A stretch of DNA of 64,000 nucleotides from Salinispira pacifica (GTDB lineage Bacteria; Spirochaetota; Spirochaetia; DSM-27196; Salinispiraceae), in NCBI RefSeq assembly GCF_000507245.1, contig NC_023035.1, forward strand, positions 571,001-635,000. Direction: 5' to 3'. Positions within the stretch are counted from its first letter, which is position 1, and every line of letters begins with the position of its first letter. Of the stretch, positions 36,607 through 46,304 are shown piece after piece. The notes under the pieces were generated by a model. It ran no database searches, had not been told where the DNA came from, and saw only the letters and a program-made list of their open reading frames with translations. A program made the position numbers and the translations under genes.

Positions 36607-37731
36607 ATGAGTACGCCGATATATACGGAAAACGAAATCACTGAGGTCCGACCTCTTCTTAATGAAGACGGAACCATCAGTGCTGAAGGCTGGTCCCGCC
36701 GGCCCCTGTGGCAATACTCCCGGGATGCGGTGGCCGCACCCTGGTTCCGGATTAAGGAGTGGGACTACTACTATGTAATCTCTCCGGAACTGAAACGGGG
36801 AATCACCTTCACCATCAGCGATTTGGGCTATGCAGGGCTCATCGCCCTGTGCTGGGTGGATTTTGAGAAGGAAGAGGTGCATCAGTTGGATACCATCAGC
36901 TGGTTTCCCCGGGGCGGGATATTCCACCCCGAAACCGCCGGTGCTGCAGGGGACAACCACCGCGGCAGGAGTGAGCGCAGCCCAGGAGGTGCCCGGGCAT
37001 TCAGTCCCGACTCCGGCAGGGTGAGTTTTTCCAATGATGATATTTCCCTGAGCTTTGAAGCGGTGGACGGGCAGCGGCGGATCCGGGTCAGCGCACCTGA
37101 TATGAAATTTCCCGACGGCAGCAAGGGGCTGGAAGGGGAGCTGGTGCTTAATCAGCCCCCGGAGCTGGAAAGCATGAACATCGCCACATCCTGGAAGAAG
37201 AACCGCAAACGCTTCTACTACAACCGCAAAATCAACAACATGAGCGCAGCGGGGACCATCAGGGCGGGCAGGCGCAGCTACTTTTTCCGGGATGAAGACT
37301 CCATGGGCGGCCTGGACTGGGGGCGGGGAGCCTGGACCTACAAAAACCGCTGGTTCTGGGCATCCATGAGCGGGCGGCTTGAGGGTACACCCTTCGGGTT
37401 CAACCTGGGTTACGGCTTCACCGACCGAAGCCCGGCCAGTGAGAACATGCTCTTTTATGACGGAAAAGCCCATAAACTGGGGGAGGTCAGGTTCGAGTTC
37501 GATCCTGAAAGCTACTACCGTCCCTGGTCCATGAGCTCCTCCGACGGCCGGCTTGAGCTGGCCTTCACCCCTGCGGTGGACCGAAGCTCCAGCACCAACT
37601 TCCTGATTATCCGCTCCGTTCAGCACCAGGTATTCGGATACTTCAGCGGCATAGCCGTTCTGGATAACGGCGAAAAACTCAGCTTCCGGAATATGCCGGG
37701 GTTCGCAGAGGATGTGTTTAACCGCTGGTAA
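36607..37731 (+). CDS. DUF2804 family protein
   Basis: 374-residue protein recognised as DUF2804 by its AWSRRPLWQYSR-like opening (EGWSRRPLWQYSR), the central NKKRFYYNRKINNMSAAG region and SMGGLDWGRGAW. No signal peptide or membrane segment. GGGAGGAAAGT directly before ATG 36607 sets the start, discarding a longer frame to 36541. Function is not established; the structure may be a calycin-like barrel binding a hydrophobic ligand (inference). Confidence 0.83.
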   Translation: MSTPIYTENEITEVRPLLNEDGTISAEGWSRRPLWQYSRDAVAAPWFRIKEWDYYYVISPELKRGITFTISDLGYAGLIALCWVDFEKEEVHQLDTISWFPRGGIFHPETAGAAGDNHRGRSERSPGGARAFSPDSGRVSFSNDDISLSFEAVDGQRRIRVSAPDMKFPDGSKGLEGELVLNQPPELESMNIATSWKKNRKRFYYNRKINNMSAAGTIRAGRRSYFFRDEDSMGGLDWGRGAWTYKNRWFWASMSGRLEGTPFGFNLGYGFTDRSPASENMLFYDGKAHKLGEVRFEFDPESYYRPWSMSSSDGRLELAFTPAVDRSSSTNFLIIRSVQHQVFGYFSGIAVLDNGEKLSFRNMPGFAEDVFNRW

Positions 37732-37799
37732 CAGGCGGGAGGGCAGAGGGATCAGTTTTCTATTGCCCTGATATGTGATTCACCGTTATTATCCAGGTT

Positions 37800-38825
37800 A
37801 TGCATGTCTGTATAATTTTTCCCCGGGGGCAGAAACATTTCAGCCGATTGCCGGGAAGCCGCCGGTTTGGTATCGGCGCCCTTGTCATTTCTCTTCTCCC
37901 ATTTCTCCTGCTGAGTTCATGTGCAGATCCCCTTGCCTGGCCCGAGGCTCCTCTCTATTCGCAGGATACGGTCAGCAGGCTGCAGGGTAACCTGGAAGAG
38001 TTAGCCGCTGAAAACCCGGGGTATACAGCCCCGGAACAGATATCCACCGAAAATGATTACCCGGAAAGCCGGGAAGAAGCGATAGATGCAATACGGGGCA
38101 ATTACGGGCATTTTGATGTTGTGGCGTATCAGGACCGGTCAACCAAAACACCCATGAACAGTTTCATCGTTTCCTACGGATATACCGAATTCGTCCCTGA
38201 ACCGGTACATGGGGATATCCGGCTCGTACAACAGAACAGATTTCTCTTCGCTGACTATATTCTGAACCAGGGCGGAGTGGAAACTTCCTTTGATCCTTCG
38301 GCCGTTCAGGCCATCAAACCCCGAAATTCCCGGGTCGAGCTCTATGTTGAAGACGGATTGTGGAGAATGTACCGCCCGGAGACGCCGGTGCTTCTGGGCG
38401 TTCAGGGCGATCCTGATATATCACTCGAACAAAACATTCAGGCGGGCCGGGCCGCAGGACTCAGCGATGAACGGCTTTTTCCCGATGACGACGGGGATGG
38501 AAACCCCGGCGTAACGGTGAAGTTAAAAATTGCGGGAATCATCCATGGTGAGTTGTACATCGCTCGGCGGGAGATTTACCGCAACCATCTGACCCTTCAC
38601 CCCGGAGGCATTATATCAGGACATGTTGAAGACCTGTCGGAGCAATATGTCATAGATGCGAACATGAAAATTCTCCGGCAACAGTCTGAAAGTCTGCAAT
38701 TCGGCGGACCGGGCCTGAATCCCATCTACCTTATCCCGCTGAACCGGAATATCAACAGTGCAGAACAGCTTCTTGAGATCAGGGACCGGATATTTCCCCC
38801 GTCGCCTGAATTTGTCCGTAAATAA
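37800..38825 (+). CDS. Hypothetical lipoprotein
   Basis: Up to 341 residues. A hydrophobic stretch (IGALVISLLPFLLLSSC) with a lipobox Cys near residue 41 predicts a lipoprotein; the 24-residue basic N-terminal extension suggests the true start may be later. The rest is polar, with acidic calcium-binding-like DDDGDGNPGVTVKLK near 226. No family recognised. It lies between DUF2804 and an NTF2-like gene on the same strand. Confidence 0.6.
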   Translation: MHVCIIFPRGQKHFSRLPGSRRFGIGALVISLLPFLLLSSCADPLAWPEAPLYSQDTVSRLQGNLEELAAENPGYTAPEQISTENDYPESREEAIDAIRGNYGHFDVVAYQDRSTKTPMNSFIVSYGYTEFVPEPVHGDIRLVQQNRFLFADYILNQGGVETSFDPSAVQAIKPRNSRVELYVEDGLWRMYRPETPVLLGVQGDPDISLEQNIQAGRAAGLSDERLFPDDDGDGNPGVTVKLKIAGIIHGELYIARREIYRNHLTLHPGGIISGHVEDLSEQYVIDANMKILRQQSESLQFGGPGLNPIYLIPLNRNINSAEQLLEIRDRIFPPSPEFVRK

Positions 38826-38852
38826 CACACGGCACGCGCCGCCGGGAGGCGA

Positions 38853-39314
38853 ATGGAGGATTCCCTGGAACAGATCGGGAACGGGCTTGAAAGCCCTGAG
38901 CAGGTGAAGAACCTGTGGTCGAAAACCTACAATACGGACGGAAAACCGGATTGGTCCCATATTTTTCCCTATTATGATGATGCCGTCGTTTTTCACGATT
39001 CCATTCAGCGGGTGGAAGGAATTGATGAGTTCAAGGCTCTGTGCAACCGCCTCACTGACCGCTGCAAAGAACTGAAGATGAACATCATTACCGTGGTGAT
39101 GGCCGAGAAAGAGGTCTTTCTCCAATGGGAGATGACCATGATGTTTAAAAAGTTTCCCAGCTCCACCCTCTACGGTACCACCAAACTCAGCCTGAACGGG
39201 AACGGCAAAATTATTCATCAGCGGGATTATTACGATTTATGGGGAGATATTTTTGATAATATTCCGTGGATGCACCACAGGTACCGCCGCTTTATGCGGA
39301 AAAAATTCGGTTGA
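38853..39314 (+). CDS. SnoaL/NTF2-like protein
   Basis: 153-residue alpha+beta cone protein: WSHIFPYYDDAVVFHDSIQRVEGIDEF is the hallmark opening of SnoaL-like domains, with QWEMTMMF and GTTKLSLNGNGKI strands after it. GGGAGG 3-8 nt upstream supports ATG 38853. It precedes an SDR gene by 15 nt, and such pairs often act together on a small polar or lipid substrate. Function unknown. Confidence 0.78.
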   Translation: MEDSLEQIGNGLESPEQVKNLWSKTYNTDGKPDWSHIFPYYDDAVVFHDSIQRVEGIDEFKALCNRLTDRCKELKMNIITVVMAEKEVFLQWEMTMMFKKFPSSTLYGTTKLSLNGNGKIIHQRDYYDLWGDIFDNIPWMHHRYRRFMRKKFG

Positions 39315-39329
39315 TTACAGGGGGCGGGG

Positions 39330-40304
39330 ATGTTTCCGTACATTAAAGAGTACAACATGGCCGACATGAAGAAAGTTATCGCCAATGGTAAGCGCAAACC
39401 CCTGGAGAGCACCGAGTCCATGAAAGGACGTCTATGCATCATTACCGGGGCAACTTCCGGGGTGGGGAAGGAAGCTGCCAGGAGGCTGCACGGCTATGGT
39501 GCGGATCTTGTTGTGGTGAACAGAAATGACGACAAAGCCGAGGCGCTGATCCGTGAGATTCAGGCAGAAAGCTCCGGCGGGGGCTTTATCCGGCATATTC
39601 GGGCAGATTTTTCCCTCCTGGAAGAGACTCGGCATGCCCTGGGCCGAATTCTGCAGCTGTTGGAAGATATGAAGCGTCCCCTGGACGTACTCATACATAA
39701 CGCGGGCATTCACATGACACGGCGTGAATTAACCGTCGAGGGCCATGAAAAGGTGTTCGCCGTAAACCATCTTTCTCCCTTTCTGATCACCCGCAGTCTG
39801 CTTCCCGTATTCGAAGAGCAGAACAGCGGAAGAATTATACTGGTAAACTCCCAGGGGCACAGGTTTTCCGGACTCCGCCTGGATGATCTTGATTGGAGCA
39901 AGCGGCCCTACATCGGTCTGCGGGGCTACGGCGCCGCAAAAACCGCCCAGCTGTTGTGCTGTTGGGAAACCGCCGATGCCCTGTCTGCCTCCGCTTCCCG
40001 GGTGAGTATCAACGCCATGCATCCCGGAGCGGTGCGCTCCTCGGTGGGGATGAACAATGGACGGCTGTACCGCTGGTTCCAGAACCGCATTGTACAGCCC
40101 GGTCTGGATGATCCCGAAATTTCGGGGATTGCACTTCACTGGCTTGCCTCGGACCCTTCCCTGGACAATGTGTCGGGACGCTACTTTAATCTCACCACCG
40201 AGGAGAAGCCGGCCCCCCATGCCTTGGACCGGGAGGTTGGAAAGAAGATCTATGACATGAGCATGGAACTCACCGACGCCTTCCTGCCGTCCACCCGGTT
40301 CTGA
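39330..40304 (+). CDS. SDR family NAD(P)-dependent oxidoreductase
   Basis: 324-residue short-chain dehydrogenase. It has cofactor motif TGATSGVG (near residue 37), NAGIHMT, catalytic Ser in LVNSQGHRFSG and YGAAK as the Tyr-x3-Lys pair. The 28 residues before the Rossmann fold are an extra segment. It resembles retinol-dehydrogenase/WW-domain-oxidoreductase-like SDRs. Likely co-transcribed with the NTF2-like gene. Confidence 0.88.
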   Translation: MFPYIKEYNMADMKKVIANGKRKPLESTESMKGRLCIITGATSGVGKEAARRLHGYGADLVVVNRNDDKAEALIREIQAESSGGGFIRHIRADFSLLEETRHALGRILQLLEDMKRPLDVLIHNAGIHMTRRELTVEGHEKVFAVNHLSPFLITRSLLPVFEEQNSGRIILVNSQGHRFSGLRLDDLDWSKRPYIGLRGYGAAKTAQLLCCWETADALSASASRVSINAMHPGAVRSSVGMNNGRLYRWFQNRIVQPGLDDPEISGIALHWLASDPSLDNVSGRYFNLTTEEKPAPHALDREVGKKIYDMSMELTDAFLPSTRF

Positions 40305-40415
40305 GCCCTTTCCGCGCCGGAGCGGGCAAGGGCCCCTGATGACTGCTGAGGCACTCAGGCCGGCCAGGTCAGGACAGGAGGGGCAGGCCGGGATGGGCAT
40401 ACGGATCAATGCCGA

Positions 40416-41015
40416 TTATTGAAACCAGAGCGCAACGGGCCGCAGATCGGGTTTATATACCATCAGCAAAAATACGACCAGCAGGGGAATAACTCCCCCC
40501 AGAGATATCCACAGCCGCAGCTTCAACAGGTTCATCACATGTTCCGGCAGGTCGGGGTCTTGAGGATCTGACTGTTCCAGCCGTTTTTTTAATGTGTATT
40601 GGGTGGGAATATCGCTGGCAATCCATACCACACCGGAAAACAGAAACAATACTAATGACAGAGAGAGCCATCCGATCTCCCACATATTGCCTTTCAGCAC
40701 ACTGAGCATAATACCGCTGATGACCGAGAGTATGATGAGTACCGTGGAAATTCGGGCATCCAGCCAGGAAACTGTACGGTAGGTGTGCAATATGATTTCT
40801 CTTTTGCGGGTTGTAAGACTTCTGATTTCCCATACCATCCCGATGACGGCATTGGCAAAAAACAGGGTGGCGGCAGCGATGTGGACAAACAGAATGTGGC
40901 GGTACATGGAGGGTCTGTACAAGAAGGATTGCAGCCCTTGGGGAAAGAGAAGGGCTGCGGTAATCATGATGGCCATAAGGATGAGAAGGGACAGCAGAAT
41001 TGTTTTGGTGTTCAC
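40416..41015 (-). CDS. DUF2269-like integral membrane protein
   Basis: About 199 residues with five predicted membrane segments; the layout (RHILFVHIAAATLFFANAVIGMVWE, RTVSWLDARI) resembles DUF2269 proteins. The GTG at 41015 is preferred because GGAGG lies 4 nt upstream and the longer frame to 41162 would overlap the next gene. It is 31 bp downstream of a lipoprotein gene. Function unknown; two His near the membrane edges could bind heme. Confidence 0.6.
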   Translation of the reverse strand: MNTKTILLSLLILMAIMITAALLFPQGLQSFLYRPSMYRHILFVHIAAATLFFANAVIGMVWEIRSLTTRKREIILHTYRTVSWLDARISTVLIILSVISGIMLSVLKGNMWEIGWLSLSLVLFLFSGVVWIASDIPTQYTLKKRLEQSDPQDPDLPEHVMNLLKLRLWISLGGVIPLLVVFLLMVYKPDLRPVALWFQ

Positions 41016-41046
41016 TATGCCTCCGGGGAATCGTCTGAGGGCTGTA

Positions 41047-41436
41047 TTACTCCAGCCTGTCGTAAAAGAATTGGCTTGGTACTTCTGCATTTTCAGAGGC
41101 CCGGAATTCCACCTGTATTTCATCACCGGATACTCTGGCAGTGAAGGGGTTTTTAAATGCATTTCCCGCTGAATCGTAGACGGAGTACGTTACTGAGTTA
41201 TCTGTATTCACCCGCCATTCGCCGGTGAAGGAGCCTTGAGTGCCGGCGGACCATCCGGTGATGCTGAAATCGGAGTGGAATTGGATTTGATCATCCGCCG
41301 GTCCGGGCCGGTAATGCCATACTCCCACTATCGGATGGACTTCTTTTTCCGCGCTTTTTTCGGGGTTACAGCCGGAAGCCAGTCCGGCCAGGATGAAGAT
41401 ACAGGTTAACAGCAATAGTTTGGAAGCAATTTTCAC
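41047..41436 (-). CDS. Small lipoprotein
   Basis: 129-residue lipoprotein: signal sequence with lipobox LASGC at residues 19-23, then a beta-rich domain (VGVWHYRPGPADDQIQFHSDF, GEWRVNTDNSVTYSV) resembling lipocalin-like stress or copper-response families. No firm family. First gene of a two-gene unit with the DUF2269-like protein. Confidence 0.7.
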   Translation of the reverse strand: MKIASKLLLLTCIFILAGLASGCNPEKSAEKEVHPIVGVWHYRPGPADDQIQFHSDFSITGWSAGTQGSFTGEWRVNTDNSVTYSVYDSAGNAFKNPFTARVSGDEIQVEFRASENAEVPSQFFYDRLE

Positions 41437-41757
41437 AGGAACCTCTTACATGAATGTTTTCTACGCCTGAATACTGCAAGGCAATAGGGTATCAGTTTTC
41501 CGAATGTGAATATTACCACGATATCTGCATTTCCTCCAGATGTTTGGGGGGATGTGTGGTTGAAGGGACCGGATTTCGCTGGGCGGAGCTGGGTGGTGTG
41601 GTGAACAGTTGGTGATTTTAGATGCTGTGGAACCGTGGATTGGCGCGGGTGTTCACAGATGAGGGATTTTTGAAGAGTGCGGAATAGAATAAAATATCCA
41701 CTGATTTCATGTGTAAATTACCTGGGATTCGCTGTTAATAGAGCTCGGGATTCTACA
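41437..41757. other. Intergenic region at the distal end of the CRISPR array
   Basis: 321 bp with no convincing gene. It joins the lipoprotein promoter side to the leader-distal end of the array. A frame from 41677 into the repeats is an artefact of repeat sequence. Confidence 0.5.
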
Positions 41758-44089
41758 ACGGGGAGCGATGACCGGCTTTCCTGGGAGTCTCATCACCGAG
41801 ACGTTTCAATCCGCGCTCCCGCACGGGGAGCGATGGTGGGGCGTGATTTTGGAATCAACACTGACATGGTTTCAATCCGCGCTCCCGCACGGGGAGCGAT
41901 TTTCGATGTTAGTGACGCGGTTGCGGAATCAATGGTTTCAATCCGCGCTCCCGCACGGGGAGCGATTCCTGCTCAGAAAGAGTGTTAAGGAATGATTCAA
42001 GTTTCAATCCGCGCTCCCGCACGGGGAGCGATAAGTGCTGCCGTCAGCTTTGCAATCTGATCATCGTTTCAATCCGCGCTCCCGCACGGGGAGCGATTTT
42101 TATCAGCATCGCAATAATGAGGCTCTTACCCGTTTCAATCCGCGCTCCCGCACGGGGAGCGATATTGTGCAGATCAAAAAAATCAGGATTGACGGAGGTT
42201 TCAATCCGCGCTCCCGCACGGGGAGCGATATCAGCTTCGAAGATGTAACCCCGGCGAGTGCTTGGTTTCAATCCGCGCTCCCGCACGGGGAGCGATTTTA
42301 ACTGTCAAGTATTTTGTCAAAGAAAGTTAAGTTTCAATCCGCGCTCCCGCACGGGGAGCGATGCAACAAGGTCCCAGTTTGTGCCGCTTGCCAGTTCAGT
42401 TTCAATCCGCGCTCCCGCACGGGGAGCGATGGCCTTGGCTGAGAGTTGGCCGACAAAAACAGTCGTTTCAATCCGCGCTCCCGCACGGGGAGCGATAGTA
42501 AACCGGGTATACGGCTCACTGTCAGCCGGTGTTTCAATCCGCGCTCCCGCACGGGGAGCGATTTATTTGGACTTTCAACAAAATACACACAACGCCATGT
42601 TTCAATCCGCGCTCCCGCACGGGGAGCGATCCCAAGCACGGACCGTAGAGAAAGAGACGACTTAAGTTTCAATCCGCGCTCCCGCACGGGGAGCGATCGG
42701 ATGTACCGGACGACTGGAAACTACAGCTATGGTTTCAATCCGCGCTCCCGCACGGGGAGCGATTGAGCCGCTTACAAGCATCGTCGCTGATTCAGCTGTT
42801 TCAATCCGCGCTCCCGCACGGGGAGCGATAGGATACAAAACGGCATTTGGACTGGTGGCTCCATGTTTCAATCCGCGCTCCCGCACGGGGAGCGATTTAC
42901 GATGCTGAGCTTGAAAATATCCGAAAAATAGTTTCAATCCGCGCTCCCGCACGGGGAGCGATACAGGCTGGCGTGCCTTACCAGACGCGCACCTTTGTTT
43001 CAATCCGCGCTCCCGCACGGGGAGCGATTCGATCAATAATGGCGTGTGCAATTGTCACAAAGGTTTCAATCCGCGCTCCCGCACGGGGAGCGATGGCTAC
43101 ATTCAGGAATACGACCAGATAAACTCCCGTTTCAATCCGCGCTCCCGCACGGGGAGCGATGCTTGAGCCACGATACTACCAAACTCAAGCACATGTTTCA
43201 ATCCGCGCTCCCGCACGGGGAGCGATTAGAAAAAGTTATATCATGGGCCTTACAGGTTGACGTTTCAATCCGCGCTCCCGCACGGGGAGCGATGTGGCCA
43301 TTGTGGGTTTCCGCATACATTATAGCGGTTTCAATCCGCGCTCCCGCACGGGGAGCGATTCATGAGAGATAACAGGCCGATTGCTGCGTATATGTTTCAA
43401 TCCGCGCTCCCGCACGGGGAGCGATCAGTTCTGTCAATGCTGGATTATAGTTGTAATTATGTTTCAATCCGCGCTCCCGCACGGGGAGCGATTTATGGGT
43501 CACTTGATTATATAGTCGCGATCCGTGTTTCAATCCGCGCTCCCGCACGGGGAGCGATCTGGCGCCCTGGGCGCATATTTCGACAACAGTCAGTTTCAAT
43601 CCGCGCTCCCGCACGGGGAGCGATCCGCAAGAAGTACAGGACGAACAACAGCCCGATCTGTTTCAATCCGCGCTCCCGCACGGGGAGCGATTACAGCCAT
43701 CTGAATTGATATGAGCATTTAACCTGTTTCAATCCGCGCTCCCGCACGGGGAGCGATGCCTGCCACTCGGTCCATCTTGCCCCTGTGCGCTGTTTCAATC
43801 CGCGCTCCCGCACGGGGAGCGATCGACGAACCGAACGGAGCCTGACTGTATAAATTAGTTTCAATCCGCGCTCCCGCACGGGGAGCGATGATTCGGTAGC
43901 TACAATTACAGCATCGCCGATGGTGAGTTTCAATCCGCGCTCCCGCACGGGGAGCGATAACTTTCATGAGCTCAGAAAAAGCAATGAGAAAGTTTCAATC
44001 CGCGCTCCCGCACGGGGAGCGATTTCCATTGCCTGGATGATAGCGTATGCAATCGAAGTTTCAATCCGCGCTCCCGCACGGGGAGCGAT
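41758..44089 (-). CRISPR. Type I-C CRISPR array, 35 intact repeats
   Basis: Thirty-five identical 32-bp repeats from 41803-41834 to 44058-44089, separated by 34 unique spacers of 33-37 bp (most 34). On the + strand each repeat starts GTTTCAATCC and ends GGGGAGCGAT, with a 7-bp stem CGCTCCC/GGGAGCG. Read on the minus strand it ends GGATTGAAAC, the usual crRNA 5' handle, so transcription runs right to left away from cas2. A degenerate repeat at 41758-41769 keeps only 12 bp (ACGGGGAGCGAT) and marks the old, leader-distal end, giving one further 33-bp spacer. No repeat variant was seen among the 35. Confidence 0.98.
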
Positions 44090-44275
44090 AGACCCCATTA
44101 TATATCATTATGGTATAATATGTTAGTGGCATTATATCGCGAACCTATTTTTCTGGTGTTGCCTGGAACTATAGATTCCTTCTCTTTTCTGTCAAAGATC
44201 TTTATAATGCAAGGAAATATTCTATGCGCGAAAGGTTCGGGATTTTCTGAATGATTGGCGTTCGCAAAAGAGGAT
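44090..44275 (-). promoter_or_regulatory. CRISPR leader with promoter
   Basis: AT-rich 186 bp between cas2 and the newest repeat. On the minus strand TTGACA (44190-44195), 16-nt spacer and TATAGT (44168-44173) make a good promoter about 75 bp before the first repeat. Confidence 0.75.
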
Positions 44276-44566
44276 TTAAATAATAAGTGGGTCATCAACA
44301 TCAAATGATGCCTTTGCTCCGATATGCTCTACCCGTTTTCGATAGTTTTTTCCCAGATAATAATATCGAAGGCTATCCAACTCTACATCGATAATACCTT
44401 CGAGAGTATTTTTAAGCCGAGCCCATTGTCCAGGATCTATGACACATTCAAACACAGAGTATTGTACACGCTGTCCGAAATTTGTACATTCTTTCGCAAT
44501 TTTTCTTAACCTTCGTTTTCCTCCCGGACTGGTTACTGCAACATCATAACTGATTAGCACCATCAT
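44276..44566 (-). CDS. cas2: CRISPR-associated endonuclease Cas2
   Basis: 96-residue Cas2: ferredoxin-like fold opening MMVLISYDVAV with the conserved Asp after the first strand, then RVQYSVFECVI. Works with Cas1 as the spacer-integration complex. Start at ATG 44566 follows GGAGG by 8 nt; the longer frame to 44620 overlaps cas1. Next to the leader, as usual in subtype I-C. Confidence 0.96.
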   Translation of the reverse strand: MMVLISYDVAVTSPGGKRRLRKIAKECTNFGQRVQYSVFECVIDPGQWARLKNTLEGIIDVELDSLRYYYLGKNYRKRVEHIGAKASFDVDDPLII

Positions 44567-44571
44567 AATAC

Positions 44572-45603
44572 TTACCTCCAAAAAAACGGTGGGTATCCTT
44601 CTATATCTCCTCTGATACAACGCGCGAGCAGATTTGCTTGAACAAAAAACAAGAGGCCGATCGGAATTGATTCTTTAATATATGGATGGTAAATTTCAGT
44701 CTGTTTTCTATTTTGGTACTCAGCTAACAATGTTTTTCGAGCATCATCGCTCATTGTAATTGCTCCGTTTTCTGCTCTTCTGAAATCTTTTTTATCGAGC
44801 TGGCGCCGGTTTATTAGCGACAGAACTAGTCGGTCCGCTATTACTGGCCTCAATTCTTCCATCAGGTCAAGTGCAAGGCCCGGCCTTCCTGGTCTATCTC
44901 TATGAAGAAATCCCACAGATGGATCAAGACCTACTGTCTCTAATGCCGATCTCATATCATGCGCAAGCAATGTATACGTGAATGACAGCAGTGCGTTCAC
45001 TTCGTCAAGCGGAGGACGTCTACTTCTTTCGTGAAACTGGAAGTCCCCCTTCTGTTCAATGATGAGGTGATTAAAAATACTGAAATAAGCAGCTGCAGCA
45101 GCACCTTCGATTCCCCTGGTTTCTTCAGTGGTCGATATTTCTTCTAACTGTTTAAGGCACTGCGATAGCTGTGTGGCTGCGTTTTTAAGCAAAACGGAAT
45201 TCACTTTGCTTTTATGATCTCTCAGGGTTCTCAGAATAACTATCCGGCTGTTTGCGATTTTTGCAGCAACAAAATTGGTTGCATATTTTTGGGTTATTTC
45301 TTCATTATCAGCCTGTCTATACTGTGCTCGACGCAAAAGCACATTTCCTCGAACCGGACCATGAACAGATGCCAGAAAACGCCCAAATTCAGTCAGAAAA
45401 GAAATACTGATATCTTTTTCAGTGCAAAACCCGAGTAAAAAAGGGGAGCATAATACATTACCAAAAGCTACGATTCCGCCAACTGTGTGAATTGGTAATT
45501 GCAGAACTTTTCTGGATTCTTGCTCAACAACTATGGTCTCCCCCTCCTTTCTCAGATAACTTCCTTGAGTTCTAACATAGAGAGTATTAAGCAGTTTCCT
45601 CAA
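44572..45603 (-). CDS. cas1: CRISPR-associated integrase Cas1
   Basis: 343-residue Cas1 of the I-C type. Likely catalytic metal ligands are Glu166 (RGIEGAAAAAYF), His234 (GFLHRDRPGRPG) and Asp246 or Glu249 (LALDLMEELRP). It begins with TTG overlapping the cas4 stop (TTGA), so the two are coupled. Cuts and joins new spacers at the leader-proximal repeat with Cas2. Confidence 0.97.
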   Translation of the reverse strand: MRKLLNTLYVRTQGSYLRKEGETIVVEQESRKVLQLPIHTVGGIVAFGNVLCSPFLLGFCTEKDISISFLTEFGRFLASVHGPVRGNVLLRRAQYRQADNEEITQKYATNFVAAKIANSRIVILRTLRDHKSKVNSVLLKNAATQLSQCLKQLEEISTTEETRGIEGAAAAAYFSIFNHLIIEQKGDFQFHERSRRPPLDEVNALLSFTYTLLAHDMRSALETVGLDPSVGFLHRDRPGRPGLALDLMEELRPVIADRLVLSLINRRQLDKKDFRRAENGAITMSDDARKTLLAEYQNRKQTEIYHPYIKESIPIGLLFFVQANLLARCIRGDIEGYPPFFWR

Positions 45604-46259
45604 TCAAGATCCTCCTGCAGATTTTTGCGAATATGGTTCTGCATGTATCTTCTGACATGGTTCCCGTTCACATGCATGGTATGCGGCATGCAAATATCAA
45701 GCAGAGAGCACCGGTCGCACTTCTTTTTGTCATACACAGCAGGTGGCGTCTGGCCTGATTCAAAGATATTTCTGGTATGATCAATGGTTGCGATCGTTTC
45801 TGCTCTGAGCTCAGTATCAAAGGAAATTGATGTACGGCGATGCTCCTGCAGATAATAAATCTGCCCTTCGGGCACAGTCACGCTGAACATCTCCTGAAGA
45901 CATAGTGCCTGTGCGCATAGCTGAACCAAATCATAGTTGTCCGGCTTTTTCCTTCCACGTTTGAATTCTACTGGCTTAACCGACTCGTAGTTTTTTGTTG
46001 TTGTTTTAACGAACTCGACTAGATCTGCTTTTCCAATAAGTCCATACTGTAAGGAACGCAAAGCAAGGCCGTATTCTGTACGATTAGTACGTCTGGACTC
46101 ATTGTGTACAATATCAACCCGCTCATGAAGTATATTTCCTTCAATTGTATATCTGTTTTCTGCCCATACCTGCTCAATGTGGATGAGAGCATACTGCCGT
46201 TCACAAAACAGAACATGTTGAAGGGCGGAAATTGGTATCAGGTCTGTTTCAGAATACAT
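45600..46259 (-). CDS. cas4: CRISPR-associated exonuclease Cas4
   Basis: 219-residue Cas4: first Cys in LFCERQYALIH, RecB-like nuclease motifs GKADLVEF and PVEFKRGRKK, and the C-terminal Fe-S cysteines CDRCSLLDIC. It trims prespacers and selects the PAM for Cas1-Cas2. It sits between cas7 and cas1 with a 45-bp gap from cas7. Confidence 0.96.
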   Translation of the reverse strand: MYSETDLIPISALQHVLFCERQYALIHIEQVWAENRYTIEGNILHERVDIVHNESRRTNRTEYGLALRSLQYGLIGKADLVEFVKTTTKNYESVKPVEFKRGRKKPDNYDLVQLCAQALCLQEMFSVTVPEGQIYYLQEHRRTSISFDTELRAETIATIDHTRNIFESGQTPPAVYDKKKCDRCSLLDICMPHTMHVNGNHVRRYMQNHIRKNLQEDLD

Positions 46260-46304
46260 AGTTTCCTCAATAGAGCCGGGGTGGATGAACCCCGGCTTAT
46301 GGAT

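Noticed and set aside
36571-37626. 351-codon frame antisense to DUF2804
   Set aside because: Shadow frame; the + strand has the strong ribosome site and family signature.
41677-43967. Many open frames of 60-135 codons on both strands with repeated [19 protein letters not shown] or PVRERGLK
   Set aside because: They are translations of the CRISPR repeat; the 66-bp repeat-spacer period is a multiple of three and keeps frames open.
41803-44089. Reading the array as transcribed on the + strand with a leader at the left
   Set aside because: The minus-strand reading ends in ATTGAAAC, the usual crRNA handle; the promoter-bearing AT-rich leader and cas2 are on the right, and the decayed repeat is on the left.
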